A stretch of DNA of 64,000 nucleotides. Origin: Parahaliea maris (GTDB lineage Bacteria; Pseudomonadota; Gammaproteobacteria; Pseudomonadales; Halieaceae). The stretch lies in contig NZ_VRZA01000001.1 in assembly GCF_008064665.1 (NCBI RefSeq), positions 372,001 to 436,000 of the forward strand, read 5' to 3'. A program made the position numbers and the translations under genes. Shown here piece by piece: positions 1 through 8,583 of the stretch. How positions within the stretch are numbered: the first letter of the stretch is position 1; every line of letters begins with the position of its first letter. The notes below the pieces were generated by a model. The model worked only from the letters and a program-made list of their open reading frames with translations. It searched no databases and was not told where the DNA came from.

Positions 1-750
1 CAGCCCCACCAGGGAGTCGATAATCTCTCGTCGGCGCTCGGGGGAGGCCGAGGGAATCGCCAGCAACACCTGGGTGATGTTGTGCTCGGCAATCAGCTGG
101 GGAATTTCTTCGGCGCGCGCCACCTGCAGGCCATTGATCACCGAGTGCTGCAATTGCGGGTTGTCGTCCACAAACACCACCACCCGGTACTGGTCACTGT
201 GGTGCAGGGCCGTCAGCAACTGGCGCCCGGATTCACCGGCACCATAGATAATCACGTTCTTGGAAAGGGAGCGCAGTTTGGCCTGGTAGTAGGCACGCAC
301 CGTGAGCCGGGAACCGCCAATCATCAACAGCGCAAGGCACCAGTAGATGAACGGCATGGAGCGCGGCACTTCGGCCCGGGTAAAGAAGACCGTCGCGCCC
401 AGCACCAGGGTGGAGTAGCTGACCGCAGCGATCACCGCCCAGATAGCCTGCTGCCCCATAAAACGGATAACGGCACGGTACAGCCCCAGCCGCAGGAAGA
501 TCACCGCGCTGGCGAAAACTGTGAAAATTGCACAGAACAGTTCGACGGGACCGAGAGTGAAATCGGTGTGTCCCATCCTGAATGCAACCGCCGCCCAGAT
601 GGCGGCGGAGACGAAGAACATGTCGAGGAGCAGCAGGAAGGCCTGCTTGATATTGCGGGGTAGTTCGATCAGCTTCTCCAGCCCATCGCGCAGACTCCCA
701 AGTGTTCCGGAGATCGCGTGCAGGACATAACTTACAAGCCGATGACGCAA
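1..750 (-). CDS. WbpM/CapD-like nucleoside-diphosphate-sugar epimerase/dehydratase, N-terminal part, cut by left edge
   Basis: This gene makes or modifies a nucleotide sugar for surface polysaccharide (WbpM/FlaA1-type C4,C6-dehydratase family). The visible 250 codons hold about four membrane spans (roughly residues 37-57, 70-90, 103-123 and 131-150). A cytoplasmic Rossmann-like CoA-binding domain follows, with the motif GAGESG at residues 170-175. The catalytic SDR domain lies beyond the window. I chose the TTG at 750-748 because no in-frame ATG or GTG lies upstream before the stop at 774, and AGGGAG lies about 10 bases before it. It follows the WbpL-like transferase on the same strand after an 84-bp gap, as expected for the end of an O-antigen operon. 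Confidence 0.85.
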   Translation of the reverse strand, partial: MRHRLVSYVLHAISGTLGSLRDGLEKLIELPRNIKQAFLLLLDMFFVSAAIWAAVAFRMGHTDFTLGPVELFCAIFTVFASAVIFLRLGLYRAVIRFMGQQAIWAVIAAVSYSTLVLGATVFFTRAEVPRSMPFIYWCLALLMIGGSRLTVRAYYQAKLRSLSKNVIIYGAGESGRQLLTALHHSDQYRVVVFVDDNPQLQHSVINGLQVARAEEIPQLIAEHNITQVLLAIPSASPERRREIIDSLVGL

Positions 751-834
751 ATTTCCCCCACTCCCTATGGTCTAACTATGGTCTGCACAGGCCCACATAA
801 TAGATGTGATTGGCGTGAGCCCGGAGCAAGGATA

Positions 835-1818
835 TTACGTCAAATCACCTGTTTTAGCCATGCAAATCAAGAGGGGAGAATATGCCAAAGTAACAAGGAA
901 TAAACCGTGCTCCTCATTCGTCTGCGCAAACCAGGCTAATGGAAACAGCCACAGAGACACCACCGCCAGCAGCGCCAGGTCAACTGCCAGATGCGAACCC
1001 CAGTGGCGACTCAGGCGCTGGTACAGGTGCTCGCGGTGCGCCTGCAGCACATTGTCACCACGCAACAGACGGCGCATCAGCGTCCAACTGGCATCCGTCA
1101 CGAAGCAGGCCAGCAGGATCAGCCATACCGCCGGAGCAACTGCACCACTCACCGCCCCCCACAGCGCAAGCCCTCCCAACAGGAACCCACTGGGAATGCT
1201 GCCCGCATCGCCCATGAACAGTTTCGCGGGGGGGAAGTTCCAGACCAGAAAGCCAAGGTGAGCGAAAGCTAGCATCAGGCAGAACAAGGCGTATTCCGGC
1301 GAGCCACCGTAGACGAAGGCCAACAGGCCGGCGGCGCAGCAGGCCACAGCACACTGCAACGCTGCGATGCCGTCAATGCCGTCCATGAAGTTGAACAGGT
1401 TCATGCCCCAGAGCAAAGCGACCACCGCGGGAAGCAGGAGCCACCAACGCCACAACTCCAATGGCGCCAGGCACACCAGCGCCAGGACAAGGCAACAGAG
1501 GGCATAGACGGTAAAGCGCAACCGCACCGACAGGTGCATGGCATCGTCCACAACGCCGAGCACCGTGAGCGACAGGGCCAACCCCAACAGCCAGTAGACT
1601 TCCACCGGCCAGCTCACCCCGCCAAAGCCGGAGACCACCGTGACCAGCGCCAGACAACTCAAGATACCCACGCCGCCCCCGTGGGGGGTCGGCAGGTCGT
1701 GGGAACTGCGATGATTAGGGTGGGCCAGCAGTTGCCAGCGGCGAGCCAGCTGCAGGTAGGCCCCGCACAATCCCACCGACAGCAGCATGGCCAACAGTGG
1801 CAGCCAGAGCCCGATCAA
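835..1818 (-). CDS. Polyprenyl-phosphate sugar-1-phosphate transferase (WecA/WbpL/MraY family)
   Basis: This is an integral membrane glycosyltransferase of family 4 that puts a sugar-phosphate from a UDP-sugar onto undecaprenyl phosphate, the first step of O-antigen unit assembly. Family motifs are visible in order: HPNHRSSH, HGGGVGI, the Mg-binding NFMDGIDG, the KLFMGDAGS loop and a C-terminal AHREHLYQR. About ten hydrophobic segments span the protein. The reading frame is open up to 1872, but the most likely start is TTG at 1818, which overlaps the epimerase stop (TTGA). The ATG at 1788 is the alternative. The neighbours, an epimerase and a WbpM-like enzyme, suggest a FucNAc- or QuiNAc-type initiating transferase like WbpL. 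The exact sugar cannot be read from sequence. Confidence 0.85.
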   Translation of the reverse strand: MIGLWLPLLAMLLSVGLCGAYLQLARRWQLLAHPNHRSSHDLPTPHGGGVGILSCLALVTVVSGFGGVSWPVEVYWLLGLALSLTVLGVVDDAMHLSVRLRFTVYALCCLVLALVCLAPLELWRWWLLLPAVVALLWGMNLFNFMDGIDGIAALQCAVACCAAGLLAFVYGGSPEYALFCLMLAFAHLGFLVWNFPPAKLFMGDAGSIPSGFLLGGLALWGAVSGAVAPAVWLILLACFVTDASWTLMRRLLRGDNVLQAHREHLYQRLSRHWGSHLAVDLALLAVVSLWLFPLAWFAQTNEEHGLFLVTLAYSPLLICMAKTGDLT

Positions 1819-2738
1819 CGCCCTTCCACCATCGCGGGCGCCACATCGGCAAAGCACTGGCGTGGCTGCCAACCGGTCGCGCCCTGCACGGCACTGGCGT
1901 CGTATTGCTCGGCGGCAAACAGCTTGTGCGCAGTACTACCCCCCACCTCTCCGCGCAGGTAATCCACCAGGCGGCAGGCAAAGCGCCACAGGAAATGCGG
2001 CAGGCACTGGCGCCCCGGGCCGAGCCCCCGCGCCTGGCGCAACTCGTCGTACATCTCGCGCGCCGACAGGGGCTTGCCGTCGGCGACCAGCCAGGTTCGG
2101 CTCTCTGCTGGCGGCTGTCGCACCAGCAGCGACACCAGGCTGACAAGATCCTGCAGGCCGATCATGGAGCGCACACCACCTTCCGGCGGACGCAGGGGCC
2201 ACCACCGGGCGAGCCCCGCCAACAGGCGCAGGTTGGCCCGGGGCGAAGGGCCGTAGACCAGGCACGGGCGGAGGATGACAAGGCACATCCCGCCGTCACG
2301 GCACAGCGCGTCGAGCTGCAGTTCGGCCTCGCGCTTGGAACGGCCATAGGCATCCACCGGCAAGGTCAGCTCGGTCTCGGTACGTGGCGATTCGTGATGG
2401 GGAGGCCCCATGGCCTTGACGCTGCTGAAGTAGATGAACTGCCGAACGCCCGCCTCCAGCGCGGCCCGCGCCAGGGCCAGGGTCGCTTCAACATTCACCT
2501 TGTCGTACATCTCCGGCGCCGCGTGCTGGTGGGCAACGCCCGCCAGGTGAACCACCGAATCCACCCCCTCCAGCAACCGCGCCTGCGGGTGGGCCGGGTC
2601 CATCGGCCGGGTGGCAATGCCGCTCGCAGTTACCGCGCCGCCGCGGCTGGTGGCTACCAGCCCGACACCCTCTGCGGCGAGGTGCGCGCACAGGGCACTG
2701 CCAATAAAACCACTGGCGCCTGTCACCAGGCAGGTCAC
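1815..2738 (-). CDS. NAD-dependent epimerase/reductase of surface-polysaccharide synthesis
   Basis: This is a 307-aa extended short-chain dehydrogenase acting on a nucleotide sugar. The N-terminal GASGFIG dinucleotide-binding motif (residues 7-13), a catalytic serine in FSSVKAMG and the YGRSK active-site motif are all visible. It resembles the WbpK/WbpV and FnlB-type 4-epimerases/4-reductases that supply the sugar for WbpL-type transferases. It overlaps the downstream transferase by four bases, so the two are probably translationally coupled. Substrate and reaction direction are not determined by the sequence. Confidence 0.85.
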   Translation of the reverse strand: MTCLVTGASGFIGSALCAHLAAEGVGLVATSRGGAVTASGIATRPMDPAHPQARLLEGVDSVVHLAGVAHQHAAPEMYDKVNVEATLALARAALEAGVRQFIYFSSVKAMGPPHHESPRTETELTLPVDAYGRSKREAELQLDALCRDGGMCLVILRPCLVYGPSPRANLRLLAGLARWWPLRPPEGGVRSMIGLQDLVSLVSLLVRQPPAESRTWLVADGKPLSAREMYDELRQARGLGPGRQCLPHFLWRFACRLVDYLRGEVGGSTAHKLFAAEQYDASAVQGATGWQPRQCFADVAPAMVEGR

Positions 2739-2809
2739 GCGGCAAGGCTCCCTGTTTGCACTTCAACCCCCGGGGTTATTGGTGATTTACCGCCCCCGAA
2801 AACAGAGCG

Positions 2810-2825
2810 GGGGGCCTGAGCCCCC
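2810..2825 (-). terminator. Hairpin after the ComEA-like gene
   Basis: GGGGGC-CTGA-GCCCCC forms a perfect 6-bp stem with a 4-base loop just downstream of the ComEA-like stop. A short T-rich stretch (CTGTTTTCG) follows on the minus strand. It is a plausible but weak intrinsic terminator separating this gene from the polysaccharide genes. Confidence 0.4.
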
Positions 2826-2847
2826 ACATGATACGGATGCGCCCGGC

Positions 2848-3210
2848 CTATTCCAGCGTTATCACCGCGCGATTGCGGTCCAGGGTTGCGGGGCCTATCC
2901 CCTTCACGTCGACCAGTTCGTCAACGGATTTGAAGGGGCCGTACATTTCCCGGTAGCGCACGATCTCCTGCGCGCGAGACAGTCCGACGCCCGAGAGTTG
3001 CGCCGCGAGGGTGGCGGCATTCGCCGAGTTGATATTGACCTGCACCGTCGCCGCCGCCACGGTCTCCTGCGCGCGGACGGTGTCCGGCAGCAGCAGGCCC
3101 GTCACCGCGGTTAACGCGAGCAGGGTGGCTAAGGAAGTGGATTGCAGGTGCTTGAGCAGCCGGCCCAGGCGATATCCGGGGGCGGTACGACTAAAGGGTG
3201 AGTGATTCAT
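2848..3210 (-). CDS. ComEA-like exported helix-hairpin-helix protein
   Basis: This 120-aa protein has a hydrophobic export or anchor segment (about residues 26-47, ending in VRAQ) and a C-terminal pair of helix-hairpin-helix motifs (VNINSANAATLAAQLSGVG and VDELVDVKGIGPATL). Such domains bind double-stranded DNA without sequence specificity. ComEA proteins hold incoming DNA in the periplasm during natural transformation. No other competence gene is nearby. In Pseudomonas a homologue sits next to wbpM, so the position matches. A role in DNA uptake is inferred from family only. Confidence 0.8.
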   Translation of the reverse strand: MNHSPFSRTAPGYRLGRLLKHLQSTSLATLLALTAVTGLLLPDTVRAQETVAAATVQVNINSANAATLAAQLSGVGLSRAQEIVRYREMYGPFKSVDELVDVKGIGPATLDRNRAVITLE

Positions 3211-3273
3211 GGCGTAATCTCCGTTTACGTGTCTGCGTCCGTGCAGGCATCCGTATCACAGCGGAGATTAGCA

Positions 3274-3303
3274 GCCCGCCAGGCGCTTCGCGCGCCAGCG
3301 GGC
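3274..3303 (-). terminator. GC-rich hairpin after pyrF
   Basis: GCCCGC at 3274-3279 pairs with GCGGGC at 3298-3303. The inner arms GGCGC and GCGCC close a TTCG loop. It lies 11 bases past the pyrF stop codon. No T-run follows, so it may be an mRNA 3'-end stabiliser rather than a true intrinsic terminator. Confidence 0.4.
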
Positions 3304-3313
3304 AGATATGATC

Positions 3314-4003
3314 TTACGCAATTTCCTCGTGCACCCGTTGCAACGCCGCCAGGGGGTTCGCTGCGCCGGTAATGGAGCGGCCGATCACCAGGTAGGTGGC
3401 GCCTCGCGCCAGGGCATCTGCCGGGGTCACCACCCGGCGCTGGTCGCCCGCGGCATCTCCCGCCAGGCGAATGCCCGGCGTGACCAGGCAGAAGTCCTCG
3501 CCACGGCTGGCGCGCAGGGCAGGCGCCTCCAGGGCGGAACAGACCACGCCGTCCAGCCCGCAATCCTGGGTCAGGGCCGCCAGTTGCTGCACCCGCTCCG
3601 CGGCAGTCCAGGTATAGCCCAGCTCCGCCAGGTCCTCGTCACTCATGCTGGTGAGCACGGTCACCCCGATCAGCAACGGTTTATTGGCGGCGTTCGCGAC
3701 CGCCTCTGCCGCCGCCTCCATCATTCGCCGGCCCCCGCTGGCGTGAACGTTGACCATCCACACCCCGAGGTCGGCCGCCGCCCTGACAGCGCCGGCCACC
3801 GTGTTGGGAATATCGTGGAACTTGAGGTCGAGGAAGATTTCGAAACCCTTGTCCTGCAGGCTCTGCACCAGTTGCGGCCCGCCGCGGGTAAAGAGCTCCT
3901 TGCCCACTTTCAGGCGGCAGAGCTCTGGCGCCAGGCGATCCGCCAGGGCCAGGGCGGGGGCCGCGTCGGGGTAATCGAGCGCAACCAGGATAGGGCTTGT
4001 CAT
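3314..4003 (-). CDS. pyrF: Orotidine 5'-phosphate decarboxylase
   Basis: This enzyme catalyses the last step of UMP synthesis, decarboxylating OMP. The 229-aa protein has the family's usual length. The catalytic block [13 protein letters not shown] carries the Asp-Lys-Asp set (D59, K61, D64), and K34 is also in place (LKVGKELF). The C-terminal TPGIRLAGD and YLVIGRSIT phosphate-binding loops are intact. It lies 30 bp after lapB in the same direction; lapAB-pyrF is a common gammaproteobacterial order. Confidence 0.96.
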   Translation of the reverse strand: MTSPILVALDYPDAAPALALADRLAPELCRLKVGKELFTRGGPQLVQSLQDKGFEIFLDLKFHDIPNTVAGAVRAAADLGVWMVNVHASGGRRMMEAAAEAVANAANKPLLIGVTVLTSMSDEDLAELGYTWTAAERVQQLAALTQDCGLDGVVCSALEAPALRASRGEDFCLVTPGIRLAGDAAGDQRRVVTPADALARGATYLVIGRSITGAANPLAALQRVHEEIA

Positions 4004-4033
4004 GATCTGTCCTCCAAGAGTCTGGAAAAGGCG

Positions 4034-5251
4034 TCAGTCGACGCGGGTGCCGCGGATTGCCTTGATGGTGCCCCAGTGCTTGCAGCCCGGGCAGAACCAG
4101 TGCAGCTGGCGGCCGGCAAAACCGCAGTGACCGCAGCGATAGGCGGGGCGTTCGGCAATCAGGCGGTCCACCAGCACCTGCAGCAGGCCGAGGTTGTCGC
4201 GCACCTTGCCGCGGGTTTCATCCATCTGCAGGCTGATCAGCCGGGCCAGCCCGCGCAGGGAAGGCCGGTCGGCCAGTTGGCGGGACAGGAACTCCGCCGC
4301 GGCGTCGCCCCCCTCGGCAGTGCGCAGGTCCTCCGCCACCGCCAATACCAGCGGTGCGGAGGGGTTGGCCGCCAGGCAGTCCTTGAGGTAAGTGCGCAGG
4401 GCCCGGGTATCGCCGAGTTCGGCATAGCACTTGCGCAGGGTGGCGATAGTTTCCGGAATGAACTCGGGATCCTGCTGGCGCACCCGCCGCAGGGCCTTGA
4501 CCGCTTGCTTGTAGTTACCGGCGGCGTATTCCACCTCGCCCTGCATGATGGATGCGCGCACACACTGCTTGTCCTGGGTGAGGGCCTGCTGCAGCAACGT
4601 GCCCGCCTCGGCCAGCTTGCCCTCAGCCTGGCGCTCGCAGGCCAGTTCACAGTAATAGTGGGCCAAGGCCACGCTCACCGGCTGCCGGGAGGCGCCGTCG
4701 GGCTCCCGCGGCGGGTTGCCGCCGAGCAGCGACTTGCGCGGCAGCAACTGGGTGGCCACCTCGATGGCCTGCGGCCACTCGCGTTCGCTCTGGTAGATCT
4801 CCAGCAGGTGTCGCTGGCTGGCGCGACGCTGCTCGGGAGATTCCTTCTGCAGGTCGAGCAACAGACGCTCCGCCCGGTCCAGCAGGCCAGCGCTGATGTA
4901 ATCCCTGGCCAGTTCGAGGTGGGCCTGGTGCACCTGGGGCCGGGGCAGGCTGGGACGGGCCAGCAGGTTCTGGTGGATGCGAATAGCCCGGTCGACCTCG
5001 CCACGCTTGCGCAGCAGGTTACCGAGGGCGATGTGGGTTTCAAGGGTCTCGCTGTTGACCTCCAGCGCATTGATGAAGGCATCCACCGCTCCGTCGGGGC
5101 GGCCATCCAGCAGGTAGTTGAGGCCACGGTAGTACTGGCTGGGCAGGTCGGCATGGCTGGCAGTATGGGCGTGTGCACTGCGCCGCCCCAGGAACCAGCC
5201 TATGGCAATTGCCGCAACCAGGGTGGCAAACAGCAGTAAATCAATCTCCAC
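4034..5251 (-). CDS. lapB: Lipopolysaccharide assembly protein LapB
   Basis: LapB is an inner-membrane protein that regulates LPS synthesis by presenting LpxC to the FtsH protease. One N-terminal membrane segment (about residues 3-20, ending GRRSAH) is followed by a long array of TPR repeats facing the cytoplasm. A C-terminal rubredoxin-like zinc finger has CGHC and CPGC knuckles. The frame is open to 5332, but I take GTG at 5251, which overlaps the lapA stop and gives 405 aa, close to the E. coli length of about 389. The lapA-lapB pair is conserved and probably co-transcribed. Confidence 0.92.
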   Translation of the reverse strand: MEIDLLLFATLVAAIAIGWFLGRRSAHAHTASHADLPSQYYRGLNYLLDGRPDGAVDAFINALEVNSETLETHIALGNLLRKRGEVDRAIRIHQNLLARPSLPRPQVHQAHLELARDYISAGLLDRAERLLLDLQKESPEQRRASQRHLLEIYQSEREWPQAIEVATQLLPRKSLLGGNPPREPDGASRQPVSVALAHYYCELACERQAEGKLAEAGTLLQQALTQDKQCVRASIMQGEVEYAAGNYKQAVKALRRVRQQDPEFIPETIATLRKCYAELGDTRALRTYLKDCLAANPSAPLVLAVAEDLRTAEGGDAAAEFLSRQLADRPSLRGLARLISLQMDETRGKVRDNLGLLQVLVDRLIAERPAYRCGHCGFAGRQLHWFCPGCKHWGTIKAIRGTRVD

Positions 5252-5546
5252 CAGTGAGCCCTGCCGTGCGCAGACGATCCAGTTCAGTGTTGGCGCGCTG
5301 CAACTGGCGGTTGGAGGCCGCCCTGCCCGCACGCAACTTGAGAATCACCAGGCTGGAGGCCAGCATCCCGGCAATGCCACCCAGGGCAAAGGCCGCCAGC
5401 ACCCACAGTGCCAGGCTGTGGGGCGCGAAGGTATACACGAGCAGGTCCAGGGCAACCGGCTCCTTGTTCTGCAGGGCGAACAGAACCCCCACGGCAAGCA
5501 TGACCACAACCAGCAGAAGAGTGAGGAGTTTACGGAGCAGTTTCAT
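5241..5546 (-). CDS. lapA: Lipopolysaccharide assembly protein LapA (DUF1049)
   Basis: This small 101-aa inner-membrane protein has two transmembrane helices (about residues 7-27 and 44-68) and a charged C-terminal tail, RAANRQLQRANTELDRL in character, likely coiled coil. It partners LapB in LPS quality control. Its 3' end overlaps the lapB start by 11 bases. A strong terminator lies between ihfB and this gene, so lapAB probably has its own promoter in the 70-bp gap. Confidence 0.88.
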   Translation of the reverse strand: MKLLRKLLTLLLVVVMLAVGVLFALQNKEPVALDLLVYTFAPHSLALWVLAAFALGGIAGMLASSLVILKLRAGRAASNRQLQRANTELDRLRTAGLTGGD

Positions 5547-5564
5547 GGTCGGATGTCCGGAACG

Positions 5565-5599
5565 AAAAAGGCGGTATGATCACCGATGATCATACCGCC
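5565..5599 (-). terminator. Rho-independent terminator of ihfB
   Basis: A perfect 13-bp stem (arms 5570-5582 and 5587-5599, loop CCGA) is followed on the minus strand by TTTTTCG. It begins 19 bases beyond the ihfB stop codon and separates ihfB from lapA. Confidence 0.85.
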
Positions 5600-5617
5600 T
5601 GAAATGTGTGCGGCAAC

Positions 5618-5914
5618 TCAGAGCCCTGCCTGCAGGCCGAGATTTACCCGCTCCCTGAGCTCCTTGCCGGGTTTGAAGTGCGGCACGTACTTGCCGGTGA
5701 GCTCCACGGTGTCGCCGGTCTTGGGGTTACGGCCCCGGCGCGGCTCCCGGTAGTGCAGGGAGAAACTGCCAAACCCGCGTATCTCTATCCGCTCGCCCAC
5801 GGCCAAGGCCTGGGACATATGCTCAAGTATGGTCTTCACCGCCAGCTCCACGTCCTTGGACGACAGCTGGGACTGCCGGGCAGCAATGGTCTCGATCAGT
5901 TCGCTTTTGGTCAT
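5618..5914 (-). CDS. ihfB: Integration host factor beta subunit
   Basis: IhfB is a DNA-bending nucleoid protein that works as a heterodimer with IhfA. This 98-aa HU/IHF-family protein has the signature [23 protein letters not shown], with the DNA-intercalating proline arm. The ATG at 5914 was chosen because AGGAGG lies just upstream and the E. coli protein is 94 aa; an in-frame ATG at 5983 would add an unsupported extension. Its position downstream of rpsA is conserved in gammaproteobacteria. It has its own promoter-like sequence and is bounded by terminators on both sides. Confidence 0.95.
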   Translation of the reverse strand: MTKSELIETIAARQSQLSSKDVELAVKTILEHMSQALAVGERIEIRGFGSFSLHYREPRRGRNPKTGDTVELTGKYVPHFKPGKELRERVNLGLQAGL

Positions 5915-5963
5915 TCCGCCTCCTGTACAGAGGTGTCTTATACGCCGGGGCGCGTTTTGAGCT

Positions 5964-5991
5964 ATTTTAGCGCTCGGGACCAATTGCGCAA
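5964..5991 (-). promoter_or_regulatory. Probable sigma-70 promoter of ihfB
   Basis: On the minus strand TTGCGC (5991-5986) and TAAAAT (5969-5964) are separated by 16 bases and lie about 50 bases before the ihfB start. A second -10-like TATAAG lies further downstream. Confidence 0.45.
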
Positions 5992-6009
5992 GTTGTTATT
6001 TTATAAAGA

Positions 6010-6037
6010 AAAAAAGGGCCCCGAAGGGCCCTTTTTT
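6010..6037 (-). terminator. Bidirectional-type terminator after rpsA
   Basis: AAAAAAGGGCCC (6010-6021) pairs perfectly with GGGCCCTTTTTT (6026-6037) around a CGAA loop. It lies 22 bases past the rpsA stop and has an A-run before and a T-run after the GC core. It can therefore terminate in either direction. Confidence 0.88.
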
Positions 6038-6059
6038 ACAGCGTTTCAGCTAACAGCGA

Positions 6060-7736
6060 TCAGGACTGCTCGCTCATCTGCGCCTTGATCAGGTCGCCGA
6101 TGGTGCCCGGAGAGGCTGCTTCGTCCTGGTCTTTCAGGGACTTCACAGCTTCTTTCTCGTCGTCGTAGTCCTTGGCTTTCACGGACAGGCCAACAACGCG
6201 GTTCTTGCGGTCGACGGAAACGATTTTCGCTTCCACGCTGTCGCCAACCTTGAAGGACGCACGGGCGTCTTCGACACGGTCGCGGCTGATGTCGGAGGCT
6301 TTCAGTACACCTTCGACGTCGTCGGCCAGTTTCACGATCACGGCTTTCGCCTCAACCTCAACCACTTCACCGGTCACGATCGCACCGCGGTCGTTCTCGG
6401 CAACGTAGTCGGAGAAGGAATCACCGTCCAGCTGCTTGATGCCCAGGGAGATGCGCTCGCGCTCCGGATCGATAGACAGGATAACGGTCTCGATCTCGTC
6501 GCCTTTCTTGTAGTTGCGAACCGCTTCTTCGCCAGCTTCGTTCCAGCTGATGTCGGACAGGTGCACCAGGCCGTCGATGTTGCCTTCGAGGCCGATGAAG
6601 ATACCGAAGTCAGTGATGGACTTGATGCTGCCGGAGATTTTGTCGCCCTTGCTGTAAGTGGCGGCAAAGGCGTCCCAGGGGTTCTGCTGGCACTGCTTGA
6701 TACCCAGGGAGATACGACGACGCTCTTCGTCGATATCCAGAACCATTACCTCTACCTCGTCGCCCAGCTGGACGATCTTGGAGGGGTGTACGTTCTTGTT
6801 GGTCCAGTCCATTTCGGAAACGTGTACCAGACCTTCCACACCCTCTTCCAGCTCGGCAAAGCAGCCGTAGTCGGTGAGGTTGGTAACGCGCGCCTGAACG
6901 CGGCTGCCTTCGGGGTAACGGTTGGTGATTTCCACCCACGGATCTTCGCCCAGCTGCTTGAGGCCGAGGGATACGCGGTTGCGCTCGCGGTCGAACTTGA
7001 GGACCTTGACTTCGATTTCCTGGCCCACTTCCACGATTTCGGAAGGATGCTTGATACGCTTCCAGGCCATGTCGGTAATGTGCAGGAGGCCGTCTACGCC
7101 ACCCAGATCAACGAATGCACCGTAGTCGGTCAGGTTCTTCACGATACCCTTGATGGTCATACCCTCTTGCAGGGCTTCCAGCAGGGCTTCGCGCTCTTCG
7201 CTGTTGGCTGCTTCCATAACAGCACGACGGGAAACGACAACGTTGTTGCGCTTCTGGTCCAGCTTGATGACCTTGAACTCCAGGTCTTTACCTTCCAGGT
7301 GGGCGGTTTCGCGCACGGGGCGCACGTCCACGAGGGATCCGGGCAGGAACGCGCGGATGGAGTTGATGTCGACGGTGAAGCCGCCCTTGACCTTGCCATT
7401 GATAACGCCGGTAACCACTTCGTCGGCTTCGTGCGCGGCTTCCAGCTCTTTCCAGGCTTCAGCGCGCTTGGCTTTTTCACGGGACAGCTTGGTTTCACCG
7501 AAACCGTCTTCTACGGTTTCCAGTGCCACCTGTACTTCGTCGCCAATGCTCAGGCTGCATTCGCCTGCGGCATCGGTGAACTGGGCACGAGGAATCACGC
7601 CTTCGGACTTGAGGCCCGCGTGGACGGTGACCCACTCGTTATCGATGTCGATGACAACACCGGTAACAATGCTACCGGGCTCCATTTCGACAGTTTTCAG
7701 ACTTTCTTCAAAAAGTTCAGCGAATGATTCGCTCAT
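6060..7736 (-). CDS. rpsA: 30S ribosomal protein S1
   Basis: S1 binds mRNA on the small ribosomal subunit and is needed for initiation on structured or weak-SD messages. The 558-aa protein matches the usual 557-aa length. It contains six S1/OB-fold repeats, several with the typical [14 protein letters not shown] or [15 protein letters not shown] pattern. A 158-bp leader separates it from cmk. The start is preceded by a weak AGGT-type site (ACAGGTAATGTGTA), which fits the known autoregulation of rpsA by S1 itself. cmk-rpsA-ihfB is the standard gammaproteobacterial order. Confidence 0.98.
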   Translation of the reverse strand: MSESFAELFEESLKTVEMEPGSIVTGVVIDIDNEWVTVHAGLKSEGVIPRAQFTDAAGECSLSIGDEVQVALETVEDGFGETKLSREKAKRAEAWKELEAAHEADEVVTGVINGKVKGGFTVDINSIRAFLPGSLVDVRPVRETAHLEGKDLEFKVIKLDQKRNNVVVSRRAVMEAANSEEREALLEALQEGMTIKGIVKNLTDYGAFVDLGGVDGLLHITDMAWKRIKHPSEIVEVGQEIEVKVLKFDRERNRVSLGLKQLGEDPWVEITNRYPEGSRVQARVTNLTDYGCFAELEEGVEGLVHVSEMDWTNKNVHPSKIVQLGDEVEVMVLDIDEERRRISLGIKQCQQNPWDAFAATYSKGDKISGSIKSITDFGIFIGLEGNIDGLVHLSDISWNEAGEEAVRNYKKGDEIETVILSIDPERERISLGIKQLDGDSFSDYVAENDRGAIVTGEVVEVEAKAVIVKLADDVEGVLKASDISRDRVEDARASFKVGDSVEAKIVSVDRKNRVVGLSVKAKDYDDEKEAVKSLKDQDEAASPGTIGDLIKAQMSEQS

Positions 7737-7894
7737 TACACATTACCTGTTAATTGGTTTGGCAGTTACCTGCCTGCACCGTGCCGCCAGCCGGCTCGGG
7801 TCACTGAATAATCGCTCCGCCAGGACCACTTCTGGACCGGCCTTTGGCGCAGCGTCTTGCTTACAACTTAAGGGAAGATAGGGGCTTTTACGGC

Positions 7895-8575
7895 CTATTT
7901 GAGGCCTTTTGCCGACACTTCCTGCATCACCTTCGCGAACACATCCGCGATGGGTAGCGCGGTGCTGTCGATCACGACGGCGTCCTCTGCGGGCAGCAGG
8001 GGAGCGACTTCGCGCTGGCTATCACGCGCATCTCGCTCCTCTATGTCCTCAAGAAGGCGCGGGAGACTAACATTTTCTCCCTTTGCTCGCAACTGATCAA
8101 AACGGCGCCGGGCGCGCTCCTCGGCAGAGGCGGTGAGGAAGATTTTGAGGGGGGCATGGGGAAACACCACGGTACCCATGTCGCGGCCGTCGGCCACCAG
8201 GCCGGGGGGCTGCAAAAACTCGCGCTGGCGCGCCAACAGGGCCTCGCGCACCGAGGGGATGGCCGCCACAGTCGAGGCGCCGCGACCGCCCTCTTCCGTG
8301 CGGATTTCACGGCTGACATCCCGGCCTTTATAAGCCACAAGGATCTCGCCGTTGTCGGCGGCGGTGAAAGTCACCTCCAGGTGGCGTGCCACCCGGGTAA
8401 CCGCGGGATGGTCATCCCAGCTCACCCCTTCGATCAGGCAGGCCTGGCCGGTCACCCGGTACAGGGCGCCGCTGTCCAGGAAGTGCCAGCCGAGTTCTTC
8501 TGCCAGCAGGTGGCTGATGGTGCCCTTGCCGGCCCCACTGGGGCCGTCGACGGTGATGACCGGTGCCTGGCTCAT
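7895..8575 (-). CDS. cmk: Cytidylate kinase
   Basis: Cytidylate kinase phosphorylates CMP and dCMP with ATP. The 226-aa protein opens with a P-loop (GPSGAGKGT), has the lid-region DGRDMGTVVFP and the family's SAEERARRR motif. It starts 8 bases after the aroA stop, so it is co-transcribed and likely translationally coupled with aroA. Confidence 0.96.
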   Translation of the reverse strand: MSQAPVITVDGPSGAGKGTISHLLAEELGWHFLDSGALYRVTGQACLIEGVSWDDHPAVTRVARHLEVTFTAADNGEILVAYKGRDVSREIRTEEGGRGASTVAAIPSVREALLARQREFLQPPGLVADGRDMGTVVFPHAPLKIFLTASAEERARRRFDQLRAKGENVSLPRLLEDIEERDARDSQREVAPLLPAEDAVVIDSTALPIADVFAKVMQEVSAKGLK

Positions 8576-8583
8576 GGCGCGGC

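Noticed and set aside
3308-5239. 643-aa plus-strand open frame antisense to pyrF and lapB
   Set aside because: A shadow frame caused by high GC content; the minus-strand genes have clear catalytic motifs.
6561-7727. 388-aa plus-strand open frame antisense to rpsA
   Set aside because: rpsA is intact on the other strand; the antisense frame has no motifs.
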